64,000 nucleotides of DNA from Desulfobaculum sp044987625. GTDB taxonomy: Bacteria > Desulfobacterota > Desulfovibrionia > Desulfovibrionales > Desulfovibrionaceae. The first letter of the stretch is position 1; each line of letters begins with the position of its first letter. The stretch covers positions 372,001 to 436,000 of the forward strand of contig NZ_JBJDSB010000002.1 in the NCBI RefSeq assembly GCF_044987625.1, written 5' to 3'. The notes under the pieces are model-generated. The model was not told the origin of the DNA. It searched no databases and was given only the letters and a program-made list of their open reading frames with translations. Position numbers and translations under genes: made by a program. This document shows positions 50,985 to 59,773 of the stretch, one piece after another.

Positions 50985-52051
50985 CGTCCCCGCCCCTTGA
51001 TGATGAGATAGATAAAGGCCGGTGCGCCCATAAACGCCGTCAGCACCGAAACCGGCAAAATGTGCGGGGAGAGAATCAGCCGCGCCGCCGTGTCCGATAC
51101 AAGCAGCAGCAGCGCGCCGCACAGGATGGATGCAGGCAGCAGGTAGCGGTGGTCCGAGCCAATGACCCGGCGCACCATGTGTGGCACCACAAGGCCCACA
51201 AAGCCGATAATACCCAGATACGAAATGATGACGGCCGTCAAAAGCGACGACAGCAGCATGCCCACCAGCCGCACGCGCTGCACGCGTACGCCAAGGCCGT
51301 GGGCGGTTTCGTCGCCCGCGTCAATGGCGTTGTAGTTCCATGCGTTGGCGAGGAAGTAGGCGCAGCACACCGCCGTGACGGCGGACAGAGCGCCCAGTTC
51401 GCCCCACGAGGCGCGCGCCGTGTCGCCAAAAGTCCAAAAGACCATGGCGGCCAACTGCACGTCGTCCGCGAAGTATTGCAGAAACATGGTCCCGGCGGTG
51501 AACAGCGCGCCAAGGGCGACGCCGGTCAGCACCATCACCTCCGGTGTGGTGCCGCGCATGCGCGAGATGGCGACGATGAGCAGCGCCGCGCCGATGCTGC
51601 ACCCAAAGGCCGCAGCGGTGGTGACGTAGGGATTGGTGATGGTTACCGCGTCTGCGGCCGAGGAACCCATAACGCCGCCCCCCAGCACCATAACGGACAG
51701 CGCCGCGCCAAATGCGGCGGCGTGCGATATGCCAAGGGTGAAGGGCGAGCCAAGGGGGTTGCGCAGGATGGACTGCATGGTCGCCCCGGCAACGGCCAGC
51801 CCCGCCCCGGCCACCATGGCGGAGAGGGCCTGCGGCAGGCGGATGTTCCAGATGATAATGTCCCAGCGCGGGGAGACGTCGAGGCCCAGCAGGCTGCGGG
51901 CCACATCACTTACGGGCACGTTGGCCGCCCCAAGGGAGACGGCCATGATGAGCGCGCCCACAAGAAGGACCGCGCCGGAGGCAATGACGACGCGCTTGGC
52001 GCGCAGATAGCGGCAGTAGGCTTCGGGGATGCGTCCGTCGGCAAAGTGCAT
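50981..52051 (-). CDS. FecCD-type ABC importer permease
   Basis: 356 residues from ATG 52051, with about ten helices. FecCD text: LPQALSAMVAGAGLAVAGAT, MQSILRNPLGSPFTLGISHA and IGFVGLVVPHMVRRVIGSDH. Such permeases carry siderophores, heme, cobalamin or, in the MolBCA type, molybdate and tungstate. It overlaps the ATPase gene by 4 bp and lies 1 nt from the SBP gene. Confidence 0.9.
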   Translation of the reverse strand: MHFADGRIPEAYCRYLRAKRVVIASGAVLLVGALIMAVSLGAANVPVSDVARSLLGLDVSPRWDIIIWNIRLPQALSAMVAGAGLAVAGATMQSILRNPLGSPFTLGISHAAAFGAALSVMVLGGGVMGSSAADAVTITNPYVTTAAAFGCSIGAALLIVAISRMRGTTPEVMVLTGVALGALFTAGTMFLQYFADDVQLAAMVFWTFGDTARASWGELGALSAVTAVCCAYFLANAWNYNAIDAGDETAHGLGVRVQRVRLVGMLLSSLLTAVIISYLGIIGFVGLVVPHMVRRVIGSDHRYLLPASILCGALLLLVSDTAARLILSPHILPVSVLTAFMGAPAFIYLIIKGRGR

Positions 52052-52052
52052 G

Positions 52053-53162
52053 CTAGTTGACCGGCACCGGGCTGTAGGCAAGGCCGCCAAAGGCCGTATT
52101 CATGGCGTCAAACACGGGCTTGCCGACAAGGAAGGTGTAAATCTCGTCCGCCTTCTGCGCCGGGTCGATGTCCGCAAAGCGGTCCGGGTACAGAATTTTG
52201 CCCACGGCGTAGGCGTTGGCGAGGATGGAGCCATAGTTGATGGAGTACCAATTGTAGGGGAGCACGCCATAGACGCGGCCTTGCTGGACGGCGGTGAGGG
52301 TGCGGTAGGCCGGGTCGTTGCGCAGTTCATGCAGGCCGCCGGCGGCGTCGCCCATCTGTACGGTGGACAGGTCAAGGAACAGCACCTCGGGGTTCATTTC
52401 CACCAGCTTTTCCTTGGCGATGTCGCTGTGGCGCAGGTCCTTTGCCGCGCCGCCGGTGTGGGCAAGGTTGCGCGCATTCACAAAGGTAAAGGGCGGGTAG
52501 AGCGGCTCCGTGGAGTGGTAGCCGTGCGGCCCCTTAAAGGCCACGCCGCCAATGTAGACGCCGGGACGCTTACTGGCGGGAACGTCCGCCGTGCGCGCGG
52601 CAAGGTCGGCAATGGCGTCTTCAAAAAAGGCGATGACGTCTTCAGCGCGCTGGCGCTTGCCGATAACGTCGCCCATGGTGCGAAGGGTCTGGTAGAGCTT
52701 GGGGCGGTTGGGGCCGAGGTCTGCGTAGGCCAGCGTTACTACAGGGATACCCGTCTTGGCGTGCAGTTCGGCGGGGTCGTGTCCCATGCTGGAGGCGTAG
52801 GTTTTCAGAATGACCTGCGGCTGCGGCTCCAGCGTCAGAATGCGCTCCGGGTTGTCGTGCCCGCGAAATTGGCCGAACACAGGCTTGGTTTTATACTGCG
52901 GGGTGGCAAGGGCGTAGGGGCGCGAATCGAACCGGGCGCGGCGGGTTTCCATGTCGTCCACGCCCACGACAAGGTCCTGCCCCTGAAGATAGGTGAGCAG
53001 ACGCAGACAGCCGGAGCCGGAACAGATAACGCGTGATACGGAGTCCGGCACATCCACAGTGGCGCCGAGGGCGTCGGTCACCTGCGCGGCGCGGGCATGG
53101 GGAACGAGGAACAGCGCGGCCATAAAGACACAGGCAACAGCCCGAAACGACCTGAGCAACAT
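52053..53162 (-). CDS. Periplasmic binding protein of the FecCD-type importer
   Basis: 369 residues. A signal peptide (to about 25, PHARA) precedes a type-3 (FepB/BtuF) fold: VTDALGATVDVPDSVSRVIC, VVGVDDMETRRARFDSRPYA and NPEVLFLDLSTVQMGDAAGG. Ribosome site GGAGAG lies 4 nt before the ATG. The ligand is not readable; the adjacent FmdE gene makes an oxyanion or metal chelate plausible. Confidence 0.87.
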   Translation of the reverse strand: MLLRSFRAVACVFMAALFLVPHARAAQVTDALGATVDVPDSVSRVICSGSGCLRLLTYLQGQDLVVGVDDMETRRARFDSRPYALATPQYKTKPVFGQFRGHDNPERILTLEPQPQVILKTYASSMGHDPAELHAKTGIPVVTLAYADLGPNRPKLYQTLRTMGDVIGKRQRAEDVIAFFEDAIADLAARTADVPASKRPGVYIGGVAFKGPHGYHSTEPLYPPFTFVNARNLAHTGGAAKDLRHSDIAKEKLVEMNPEVLFLDLSTVQMGDAAGGLHELRNDPAYRTLTAVQQGRVYGVLPYNWYSINYGSILANAYAVGKILYPDRFADIDPAQKADEIYTFLVGKPVFDAMNTAFGGLAYSPVPVN

Positions 53163-53700
53163 AGAACTCTCCTTCGCACGATTGGTTGAAGGGTGACACT
53201 ATTTGCTCAAATACGTGATGTCAATATTCGGTGCAGGGGAAGCGATGCAAAAGCGTATGCGCAATCCTTATCTGATTACTAGGAGAATGCGACGCGGGGC
53301 CGGGCATTCGGGGGAATCCGAGTCCATAGAGAATGGGGCGGAATGTGGCGGGAATGTCTGAGGCGGGTGGTGGTATCCGTAGGGGCGATAAGGTTGGGAA
53401 GATGCGTGTGCGGACGAGGGGAAATGCGCAGCGCGCAGCGCGCGGCGGGACGGTGTGCCCGGTGTGGGCACATGTGGCGTGTTGGCGCAGGCGACGTCGA
53501 ACCGCGTGGCGTCCCGTTGGTGTAGGCAGAGCGCCCGTGCACCGTTGCCCGTGGCGAAATGGGACACCGTGAGGGCGTGTGTTGCGCGCTCCTTCGTCCT
53601 TTTGGGGCTGCTCAGCGTGGGCTGTCGTCTGGGGCGGGTGGTGGATGATGCAGGCGGGAGGAGGCTCCCGCCTGCGGGAATGTCGGGTGTGGGAGGGCGA
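53163..53700. other. Spacer of about 540 bp
   Basis: The first 120 bp are AT-rich and should hold the promoter for the minus-strand importer. No cobalamin or other riboswitch pattern was recognised. The remainder is G-rich with no credible gene. A hairpin GCAGGCGGGA (53650-53659) / 53666-53675 lies just after the stop of the XXXCH gene but lacks a T-run. Confidence 0.4.
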
Positions 53701-54228
53701 CTAGTCGTACAGGTCGTGGCAGCGCGCCTTGAGGGCGGCGAGAGTGTCGGCTTCGGCGCGGAAGGCCGCGACGTCTCCTGCGGCGTAGGCGGCTTCCAGC
53801 CGCTCGCAGGCGCTGAGGTATTCCGGGTAGAATTCGTCGCCGTAGCCGGGGTAGGTCACCATCAGGCGTGAGTCCGCCATAAAGGAGGAGAGCACCTCCG
53901 CCGGGGGCAATTCGCCGCGGTGGGCATGGCGCAGGATGGTCCGGAAGTTCGTCTTCATGTGCGACTTGAGGCTGGAGTAGCCGGGTTTGTCGTCTTCGTC
54001 ATAGTCCATGAAGTCCATGTTCGGGGCATCGTCGCGGCGGGGCGTTTTGAATTTGCCCTTCATAAAGAGCTGGCCGGAGCGGGTGCGAAAGCTCAGTTTG
54101 AGGCGGTCGAACCCTGCGGGGACGGGCACGGCGTCTGTGCCGCCCTGTTCAATGGCGTCGGCAAGTTCACGCAGCAGGTTTGGGAGCGTGTCGTCGGAAG
54201 CGTCGCGGTATATCTTTGTGGAACCCAT
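53701..54228 (-). CDS. XXXCH protein (GAK-system associated)
   Basis: 175 residues, with GGAG 5 nt before the ATG. It begins MGSTKIYRDASDDTLPNLLR, has a short basic strand region (FDRLKLSFRTRSGQLFMKGK) and ends DTLAALKARCHDLYD. The terminal K-x-x-CHxxY motif resembles the XXXCH family that accompanies the GAK ATP-grasp system in Desulfovibrio-type bacteria. No other GAK gene is in the window. A Cys-His end close to the C terminus suggests metal or heme binding, which is inference. Confidence 0.7.
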   Translation of the reverse strand: MGSTKIYRDASDDTLPNLLRELADAIEQGGTDAVPVPAGFDRLKLSFRTRSGQLFMKGKFKTPRRDDAPNMDFMDYDEDDKPGYSSLKSHMKTNFRTILRHAHRGELPPAEVLSSFMADSRLMVTYPGYGDEFYPEYLSACERLEAAYAAGDVAAFRAEADTLAALKARCHDLYD

Positions 54229-54354
54229 TCTTTCTCCAGAGTGTGGCGTTGGCGCTGTAGGTCCTGCCGGGTGTGTGTTTCTGCCTTGGCAGGGTAGCAG
54301 AAAAAGCCCCGGTGCAAAATGATTGGGCCCGCCGCCCGGCCGCTGGCCGCTGGA

Positions 54355-54393
54355 TGAAAAAAGCCCCCGCCGGGAGTACGGTCCGGCGGGGGC
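54355..54393 (-). terminator. Terminator of the NarL-type regulator
   Basis: An 11-bp stem (54363-54373 / 54383-54393, arm GCCCCCGCCGG) with a 9-nt loop. On the minus strand it is followed by TTTTTTCATC. Confidence 0.85.
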
Positions 54394-54421
54394 GCGGGAT
54401 ATGGCGCAGTGGTCAGAGGGG

Positions 54422-55075
54422 TCAGGGAAGCGGGGCGTCCCCGACCAGTGTGCGCAGTTCGCTTTGGTTGGCGACCTTGAGTTTGCGCATGATGTTGGTT
54501 TTGTGCTTCTCCACCGTTTTAATGCTGATGTAGAGAAGCTCGGCGATTTTCGCGTTGGGGTGTCCTTCTACGACAAGGGCCAGCACTTCCCGCTCCCGGC
54601 CCGTCAGCGCATCAATTTTGCTTTGGGGCTGGTCGGGGGATGTTTTGCCGTCGATGTAGCCGCGGATGACATCCATGGACACAGTGGGGCTGAGGTAGCC
54701 GTTGCCCTTCATGACGTTGCGCACGGCGGCGGCGAGGTCCTCGTTGGTGGAGTCCTTCACCACGTAGCCGTCCGCCCCTGCCTTGAGCGCGGCGTAGACG
54801 AACTCCTCATCGCTGTGCCCCGTAAGGACAAGGATGCGCATGGTGGGGAAGTTGTCTTTGACTTCCTTAATCACGCGCACCCCGGTCAGCCGGGGCATGG
54901 TCAGGTCGATGAGGAGCAGGTCAACCGCATCGGGGTCGAGCCGTTCCAGCGTTTCCACACCGTCGGCAGCCTCGCCGACGACGTCCCAGTCCGGGTTGGT
55001 TTTTATGAGGGCCTTAAGCCCTTCTCGCAAGAGTGTGTGATCTTCAGCAATGAATATCCGTACTTGAGCCGTCAC
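54422..55075 (-). CDS. NarL/LuxR-type response regulator
   Basis: 217 residues from GTG 55075, chosen because GGTGGAG ends 6 nt before it; the upstream ATG 55090 has no ribosome site. The receiver has FIAEDHTL, LLIDLTMPRLTG, VLTGHSD and VVKDS. The LuxR helix-turn-helix (about 145-205) reads LTGREREVLALVVEGHPNAK, IAELLYISIKTVEKHKTNIM. The kinase at 56620 is of the HisKA_3 class that pairs with this regulator type. Transcribed with the 94-residue ORF upstream. Confidence 0.9.
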   Translation of the reverse strand: MTAQVRIFIAEDHTLLREGLKALIKTNPDWDVVGEAADGVETLERLDPDAVDLLLIDLTMPRLTGVRVIKEVKDNFPTMRILVLTGHSDEEFVYAALKAGADGYVVKDSTNEDLAAAVRNVMKGNGYLSPTVSMDVIRGYIDGKTSPDQPQSKIDALTGREREVLALVVEGHPNAKIAELLYISIKTVEKHKTNIMRKLKVANQSELRTLVGDAPLP

Positions 55076-55328
55076 CAGAATCTCCACCATCGTGAGCTGC
55101 GGAGCTACACCGGCCCCCTCCCTCAAAGGGGTGCAGTGCATACCCGAAATGCGCGGCAAGCAGCTGGATGGGCGTATCGTCCTGTGCGGTGCGGATTGCG
55201 TCGCAAAGGTAGTCCGTTAGGCTGCTGACATCGCTGCACGATGCATAGCCGTTTTCCATACTTTTGGGAAGTTTTCCCATATTCACCTGTTCACGGATCC
55301 ATGCACTGATGATATCCCCGAATGACAT
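55044..55328 (-). CDS. Small protein upstream of the NarL-type regulator
   Basis: 94 residues, with GGGGAGG 5 nt before ATG 55328. It begins MSFGDIISAWIREQVNMGKL and is soluble; the last 25 residues are Gly/Ser/Asp-rich and overlap the regulator start by 32 bp. No family recognised. Its strong ribosome site and overlap suggest it is translated and coupled to the regulator, so it may modulate the two-component system. Confidence 0.6.
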   Translation of the reverse strand: MSFGDIISAWIREQVNMGKLPKSMENGYASCSDVSSLTDYLCDAIRTAQDDTPIQLLAAHFGYALHPFEGGGRCSSAAHDGGDSGDGSSTDIHC

Positions 55329-55632
55329 AATTGCCTCCCCTCAAAATTAAGTAAACTAGTTGACTGCACGTGAACAAAATAGGGTGCTTTGACTACGGGT
55401 GTAAATGCAGAGCACCCTACTTTTGTTGGTAGGGTGTTTCATGGGTTGCGGTAGGGTTGTGCAGGGAAAGAAGCCGGAATAATTCGCTTATTGTGCGTAA
55501 AGTGAGGGGGATTAACGGGTACGCCTTTTCTGCGGGGCAAGGTAGGGGCATTGAAGGAAGGGCCAACTTCGTGTAGCGTATCCTGAAAAATATCCCGGAA
55601 TTATTGGGGAAAAAACTCGAAGAGGGGAACAT
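55329..55632. promoter_or_regulatory. Divergent regulatory region with TAGGGTG repeats
   Basis: TAGGGTGCT (55380-55388) is inverted at 55411-55419. Further direct copies TAGGGTG and TAGGGTT start at 55430 and near 55452. The region separates the NarL-type regulator operon from the SBP-kinase operon, so the repeats are candidate binding sites for that regulator. The rest is AT-rich, with no clear -35/-10 pair. Confidence 0.5.
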
Positions 55633-56613
55633 ATGCAACGCTGTATCGGAACTATCGTCGCCTTGCTTCTCACTGTCGCCTTGGCTGTACCGGCCAGTGC
55701 GGAATTGCGCAAAGTATCGGTCTCTGCCGGGTCTGGCGGAATGGACGGTGCCGTCTGCATCGCCATGGCCAAAGGCTACTTTGCCGAAAACGGCATTGAA
55801 GTGGAGCATAAAATTTACCGCAACGGCTCTGTGGCGCTCAAGGCCTTTTTGGACGGCGAGGTGGACTTTGGCACCACCAACCGCGTGGGCATTGTGCTGA
55901 GCGACATGGACTTCGCCAAGGTCGCCCTGCTTGGCGTGTTGGCCTACACCGATAGCCAGACCAAGGTGCTGTGCCGCAAGGATGCCGGCATCTCCAGCCC
56001 CAAGGACCTCAAGGGCAAGCGCATCGCCACCGTGCGCGCCACCACCGCCCACTATTATCTGTATAAATACCTGCTGCATAACGGCATTTCCCCGAAGGAC
56101 GTGTCGATTACCTTCCTGACCAAGAAGCAGCTGCCCGGCGCCATTGCAAACGGTGAAGTGGACGCCATTTGCCAGCATGGCACCCCCATTGAAAAGGCGG
56201 AGGCTAAGCTGGGCGACAACGCCATCAAGTTCACCAACTCCCAGCTGGACCGCAAGACTGTGCCCATCCTTGCCCACCGTACCTTGGTGAACGCCGAGCC
56301 GGAACTCATTGAGGGGATGTTCCGCGCCTTGAAGAAGGCCGAAGGCTGGGTTGTGGGGCACGAGGAAGAGGCCGCGCGCATCATTGCGGACATGAAGCAC
56401 CGCTCTTACGAGGGCACCCTGAATTTTGTGAAGAACGAGGTGGAGTACAACCTGTCCCTCAAGCAGAGCCTGCTGCTCAACTTTGAGAGCGTGGAAGGCT
56501 GGGCTATTGAGAACAAGCTGGTCTCGCACACGGCGCCGCGCAACTTCATGGACCTGATTGAGTATCAGCCTCTGGAAAAGGTCTTTCCCGGTAGCGTGAG
56601 CATCATCAGGTAA
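55633..56613 (+). CDS. NMT1/ABC-type periplasmic solute-binding protein
   Basis: 326 residues, with GAGGGG before ATG 55633. A signal peptide (to about 23, PASA) precedes a type-2 binding fold: VSVSAGSGGMDGAVCIAMAK, GYFAENGIEVEHKIYRNGSV and DFGTTNRVGIVLSDMDF. Relatives bind sulfonates, nitrate-like ions or thiamine precursors. No permease or ATPase follows; instead a histidine kinase begins 7 nt later. It probably acts as a sensor subunit. Confidence 0.87.
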   Translation: MQRCIGTIVALLLTVALAVPASAELRKVSVSAGSGGMDGAVCIAMAKGYFAENGIEVEHKIYRNGSVALKAFLDGEVDFGTTNRVGIVLSDMDFAKVALLGVLAYTDSQTKVLCRKDAGISSPKDLKGKRIATVRATTAHYYLYKYLLHNGISPKDVSITFLTKKQLPGAIANGEVDAICQHGTPIEKAEAKLGDNAIKFTNSQLDRKTVPILAHRTLVNAEPELIEGMFRALKKAEGWVVGHEEEAARIIADMKHRSYEGTLNFVKNEVEYNLSLKQSLLLNFESVEGWAIENKLVSHTAPRNFMDLIEYQPLEKVFPGSVSIIR

Positions 56614-56619
56614 CTGCGC

Positions 56620-58074
56620 ATGACTATACGCGGGAAACTTCGTCTGCTCATGGCCGGGACGGCATTTTTGCTGCTCCTGGCCATGGGCAGCCTTACTTGG
56701 GCCGAGTGGCGCATCGGGCTTTTTCTCGACCGCGGCAACTCCGCATTTTCCATCCTCAGTGGTCTGGCGGAGCTGAACACCCTGTCCAATGAGCTAAACA
56801 GCTCCAACATTGAACGTGTGCAGGAGCAGTGGCGCTCACGCGCGGACCGGTTGCATGCGCAGATTGAGGTCTTTGCCGCCATGTTTGAGAGCACCGAGCC
56901 GCTGCGGTCCCTTGAGCGCGACTTTGCCAAGGCGGACGTGCTGTTTGTGGATTTTGTGAAGCTGGCGCGGCAGGCGCAGCGTGAGCAAACCGTGGAGCTG
57001 TGGACCGCGCGGCGGTTTTTGCGCAGTCATTTTTCCGTGGTGCTCAGCGCCGTGGAGGCCGATGCCAACGAAATTTTGGAGGAGAACAGCGCAAACATTG
57101 CCGCCGTGCAGTCGGCGCGTAATGGAGTGCTGCTGTTCGTTTTTGTTGTTTTGAGCGGGTCGTTTTTGATGTGGGCGCGCTTTTTCCAGCAGGGCGTCAT
57201 TTCGCCGCTGCGGCAGCTGCATAAGGGCGTTCTGTGTCTGCGCGATGGTGAGCTTGGCTGCGAAGTCACGGTGCCCGGCCGCGACGATGAAGTGTCCGCA
57301 CTGGGCCGCGCATTTAACGAGATGTCTCTGCGGCTCAAGGTGGTCACCGTCTCGCGCGATGAGCTTCAGCGTGAAATGCAGGAGCGGCGGCGCGCCGAAA
57401 CCGCCCTGCGCGACGCCCAGCGTCAAGTCTTTGCCGCAGGGGAGCGCGAAAGGGCGCGTATTGGGCGCGAATTGCACGACGGCGTGTGTCAGGACATTTC
57501 GGCTGTGCGCCTGCACATTGGCAACATTCTTGGGGCCATGGGCGAGAACACGGCCGAGGCCGTGGGCAATCTGCGCCGAATTAACGAGCATATTACCAAA
57601 ATATTGGAGGATATGCGCCGCATCGTCATGGACCTGCGCCCCGCAACGCTGGACGAGATAGGCCTTGTCGCCACCCTGCGCTGGAAGTGCCGTCAGGTGC
57701 GCAAAACGCAGGGCATTGAGCTGAATCTGGAGGTTCCGGCCAGCGAGGAGCGCATCCCGGAGGACATGAAGGGGCCGCTCTACCGCATTGTGCAGGAGGC
57801 CTTGAATAATGTTTCCCGTCACAGCGGGGCCACGCGGGTGGACGTGCAACTCCGTCTGAATACTGACAGGCTGGAGCTTGCCGTGGTGGACAATGGCGTT
57901 GGCTTCGACCCCAACACCGCCGGAAGTGCGGGCTATGGCCTGTCCAACATGCGCGAGCGCGCCCGCGCCTTTGATGGCGTGTTTTCCATCATGGGCAGCG
58001 AGGACGGCACCCGTCTTGAGGTCGCCATCCCCCTGCCGCAGGAGCATGGCCGCGGCGCGGCCGCCGAAGCATAA
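56620..58074 (+). CDS. HisKA_3 (NarX-type) histidine kinase
   Basis: 484 residues. Two helices (about 8-28 and 168-188) enclose a helical periplasmic domain. HAMP follows (VISPLRQLHKGVLCLRDGEL), then a coiled coil, the HisKA_3 motif ERARIGRELHDGVCQDISAV and HATPase text YRIVQEALNNVSRHSGATRV, VVDNGVGFDP and GYGLSNMRERA. It is likely to phosphorylate the NarL-type regulator encoded divergently, and to read ligand through the adjacent binding protein. There is no independent ribosome site, so translation may depend on the upstream gene. Confidence 0.9.
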   Translation: MTIRGKLRLLMAGTAFLLLLAMGSLTWAEWRIGLFLDRGNSAFSILSGLAELNTLSNELNSSNIERVQEQWRSRADRLHAQIEVFAAMFESTEPLRSLERDFAKADVLFVDFVKLARQAQREQTVELWTARRFLRSHFSVVLSAVEADANEILEENSANIAAVQSARNGVLLFVFVVLSGSFLMWARFFQQGVISPLRQLHKGVLCLRDGELGCEVTVPGRDDEVSALGRAFNEMSLRLKVVTVSRDELQREMQERRRAETALRDAQRQVFAAGERERARIGRELHDGVCQDISAVRLHIGNILGAMGENTAEAVGNLRRINEHITKILEDMRRIVMDLRPATLDEIGLVATLRWKCRQVRKTQGIELNLEVPASEERIPEDMKGPLYRIVQEALNNVSRHSGATRVDVQLRLNTDRLELAVVDNGVGFDPNTAGSAGYGLSNMRERARAFDGVFSIMGSEDGTRLEVAIPLPQEHGRGAAAEA

Positions 58075-58113
58075 GGCCGCGTTTTCCGGGGCGCTTCCAT
58101 ACGCTGTTTTAGG

Positions 58114-58157
58114 CCACATCCTTTGGGCATTGCGCTGGAGGATGTGGTCTTTTTTTG
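58114..58157 (+). terminator. Terminator after the SBP-kinase operon
   Basis: CCACATCC (58114-58121) / GGATGTGG (58140-58147) with an 18-nt partly paired loop, followed by TCTTTTTTT. Confidence 0.78.
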
Positions 58158-58343
58158 TGGTTTTTCCCGCAGTGGGTGCCCGGCGGAAATCCTTTTGCAG
58201 CGGGCCAAATGCGCCGCAGAGGGCAGGGCGGAACGCCGCAGGGGACCGCTTTGTCGCGGCAACTGTTTTGCGAAAAGCTCCATGACGGTATATGGTTGCG
58301 GAGCATGGCCCTGATGTTTCGCAAGCTCTCTGTGGGAGGATGT

Positions 58344-58877
58344 ATGTCGGACATGGCGAAAGTGGCGTGGATGATGCTGTTGGCGGGCACCCTCGCTTTG
58401 GCGGGCTGTCAGGCGCAGCGGACGCAGACCGCGCCGTCCGAGGAGGCCGCAAAGGCCGAGCGTTCCGGCGACGTGCGGGCGTCGCTGCGGTCCAAACTGT
58501 TTGTGCTGAAGGACCCGCGCGACATGCGCCTTGCCCTGCTCAAGCTGCAAAAGCAGGGGAGGCACCGCGACGAGTTAATGCGCCGCGCGCGGTCGCTCAA
58601 TTTTGCGGACATGGACGCCTTTGTCCGCGCCCATTCCTTGGAGCGCCGTTTCACTCCCCTTGGCAAAGGGCGCTTTCGGTACGACGTGCGCGACTTTATC
58701 CTTGGCAACGAGATTATCCCGAGCGCCACGCTTCTGCTGACGCTGTCGCAGGTGGACACGGGCGGCAGCCGCCGGGACGCCGTGATGCTGGACGGCTTCC
58801 GCGTGCAGGGGCGCGACATTATGCCCTTTGCCGCGCCGCGCATTTACGGGGAGGTTTTGTCGCAGGCTATGCAGTAG
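58344..58877 (+). CDS. Lipoprotein of unknown function
   Basis: 177 residues from ATG 58344, with GGGAGGA just upstream. The lipoprotein signal is MSDMAKVAWMMLLAGTLALA then GC. The mature part is basic and helical (SLRSKLFVLKDPRDMRLALL) and then strand-rich (GRFRYDVRDFILGNEIIPSA). No recognised family. It is monocistronic. Confidence 0.65.
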   Translation: MSDMAKVAWMMLLAGTLALAGCQAQRTQTAPSEEAAKAERSGDVRASLRSKLFVLKDPRDMRLALLKLQKQGRHRDELMRRARSLNFADMDAFVRAHSLERRFTPLGKGRFRYDVRDFILGNEIIPSATLLLTLSQVDTGGSRRDAVMLDGFRVQGRDIMPFAAPRIYGEVLSQAMQ

Positions 58878-59070
58878 CCGCGTCGGGACCGCTGTGGTGG
58901 CCGCTGCGCCGCGCGGCGGTCGTGCGGGGCGTGGCTGGAAGATGGGCTGACGAGACGAGTTGCGTCAGATGTGCTGCGCGTGGCGGTCGGAAGGGGACAG
59001 GTGGCGGCGGGACCATCCGGCGGCGCGTAGCCCTCAGGCCGCCGGCGAAAGAGTGAGAAAAACGGCAAAA

Positions 59071-59099
59071 GGGAGCGTGCAGCAGTGCTGCGCGCTCCC
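59071..59099 (-). terminator. Terminator of the YbjQ-family gene
   Basis: A 14-bp stem (59071-59084 / 59086-59099, arm GGGAGCGTGCAGCA) with the centre opened to form a loop. On the minus strand it is followed by TTTTGCCGTTTTT. Confidence 0.78.
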
Positions 59100-59143
59100 T
59101 TTCTGGTGATTACTGGACGCGGTATGGAGGGGAGCCGTTTGGG

Positions 59144-59464
59144 CTACTTGTCCTCCACCTGTCGCACGGCCGTGCCGTAGCAGGAGATGTACTTGCTGCC
59201 ATCGGGGTGGAAGGCGACGTTTTCGCGGTAGCCCACAACGGCGTTGGCACCGTTGGAGATGGCGCGGGTAATCATGCCATAGAACGCCTGCTCCATGTCA
59301 TATCCCCTGTACGCCGCCAGTCCGATAACGCGTTTGACCGCGCGGGACGGGATTTCCTTTGTGGTTACCACCGGGAACTTGCCCGAGAGGAACAGGTCCT
59401 TGGCGATGTGCAGGTTGTCACTCTTTTCGGGTTCGTTGTGGGGCTTTTTCAGCAGAGAAAGCAT
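59144..59464 (-). CDS. YbjQ-family (DUF74) protein
   Basis: 106 residues, with AAGGAGGAATTCA before the ATG. The conserved block is RVIGLAAYRGYDMEQAFYGM and ISNGANAVVGYRENVAFHPD, matching YbjQ/DUF74 pentameric proteins sometimes annotated as heavy-metal-binding. The N-terminal 25 residues are an extra charged extension. Soluble, single gene. Confidence 0.82.
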   Translation of the reverse strand: MLSLLKKPHNEPEKSDNLHIAKDLFLSGKFPVVTTKEIPSRAVKRVIGLAAYRGYDMEQAFYGMITRAISNGANAVVGYRENVAFHPDGSKYISCYGTAVRQVEDK

Positions 59465-59773
59465 TGAATTCCTCCTTGGCTGTCACTGTGCCGTGTATGG
59501 AAAAAATCGTGTTGATGTCGCTTGGCGGTGACAAAGCAAGCACCTTGCCAAAAGTGCGGGGTCGTGCTGTGACAACGCTTCCGGGGCGGGCAGGGCGTGA
59601 TGCGGCAGGACGACAGGGGAGAAGTGCCAGAAAAATGACGGTCTTTGAGGACTCGACAGCGGCGGCGCTTGCCGCTAGTTTCGCGTACTTTCAGAAAATG
59701 ATGACAGCCTGCGGCCCACCCGGCACCACGCCGAAGCGGGGCGAAGGGCGCAACCGGAGCAGATGAACGACTG
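59465..59773. other. 309-bp divergent spacer
   Basis: It should hold promoters for the YbjQ-family gene (minus) and the hydrolase-mlaA operon (plus). No convincing promoter pair, repeat or RNA gene was found. Confidence 0.4.

Noticed and set aside
53163..53280. Cobalamin riboswitch upstream of the FecCD-type importer
   Set aside because: The conserved B12-box and surrounding segments were not found on the minus strand.
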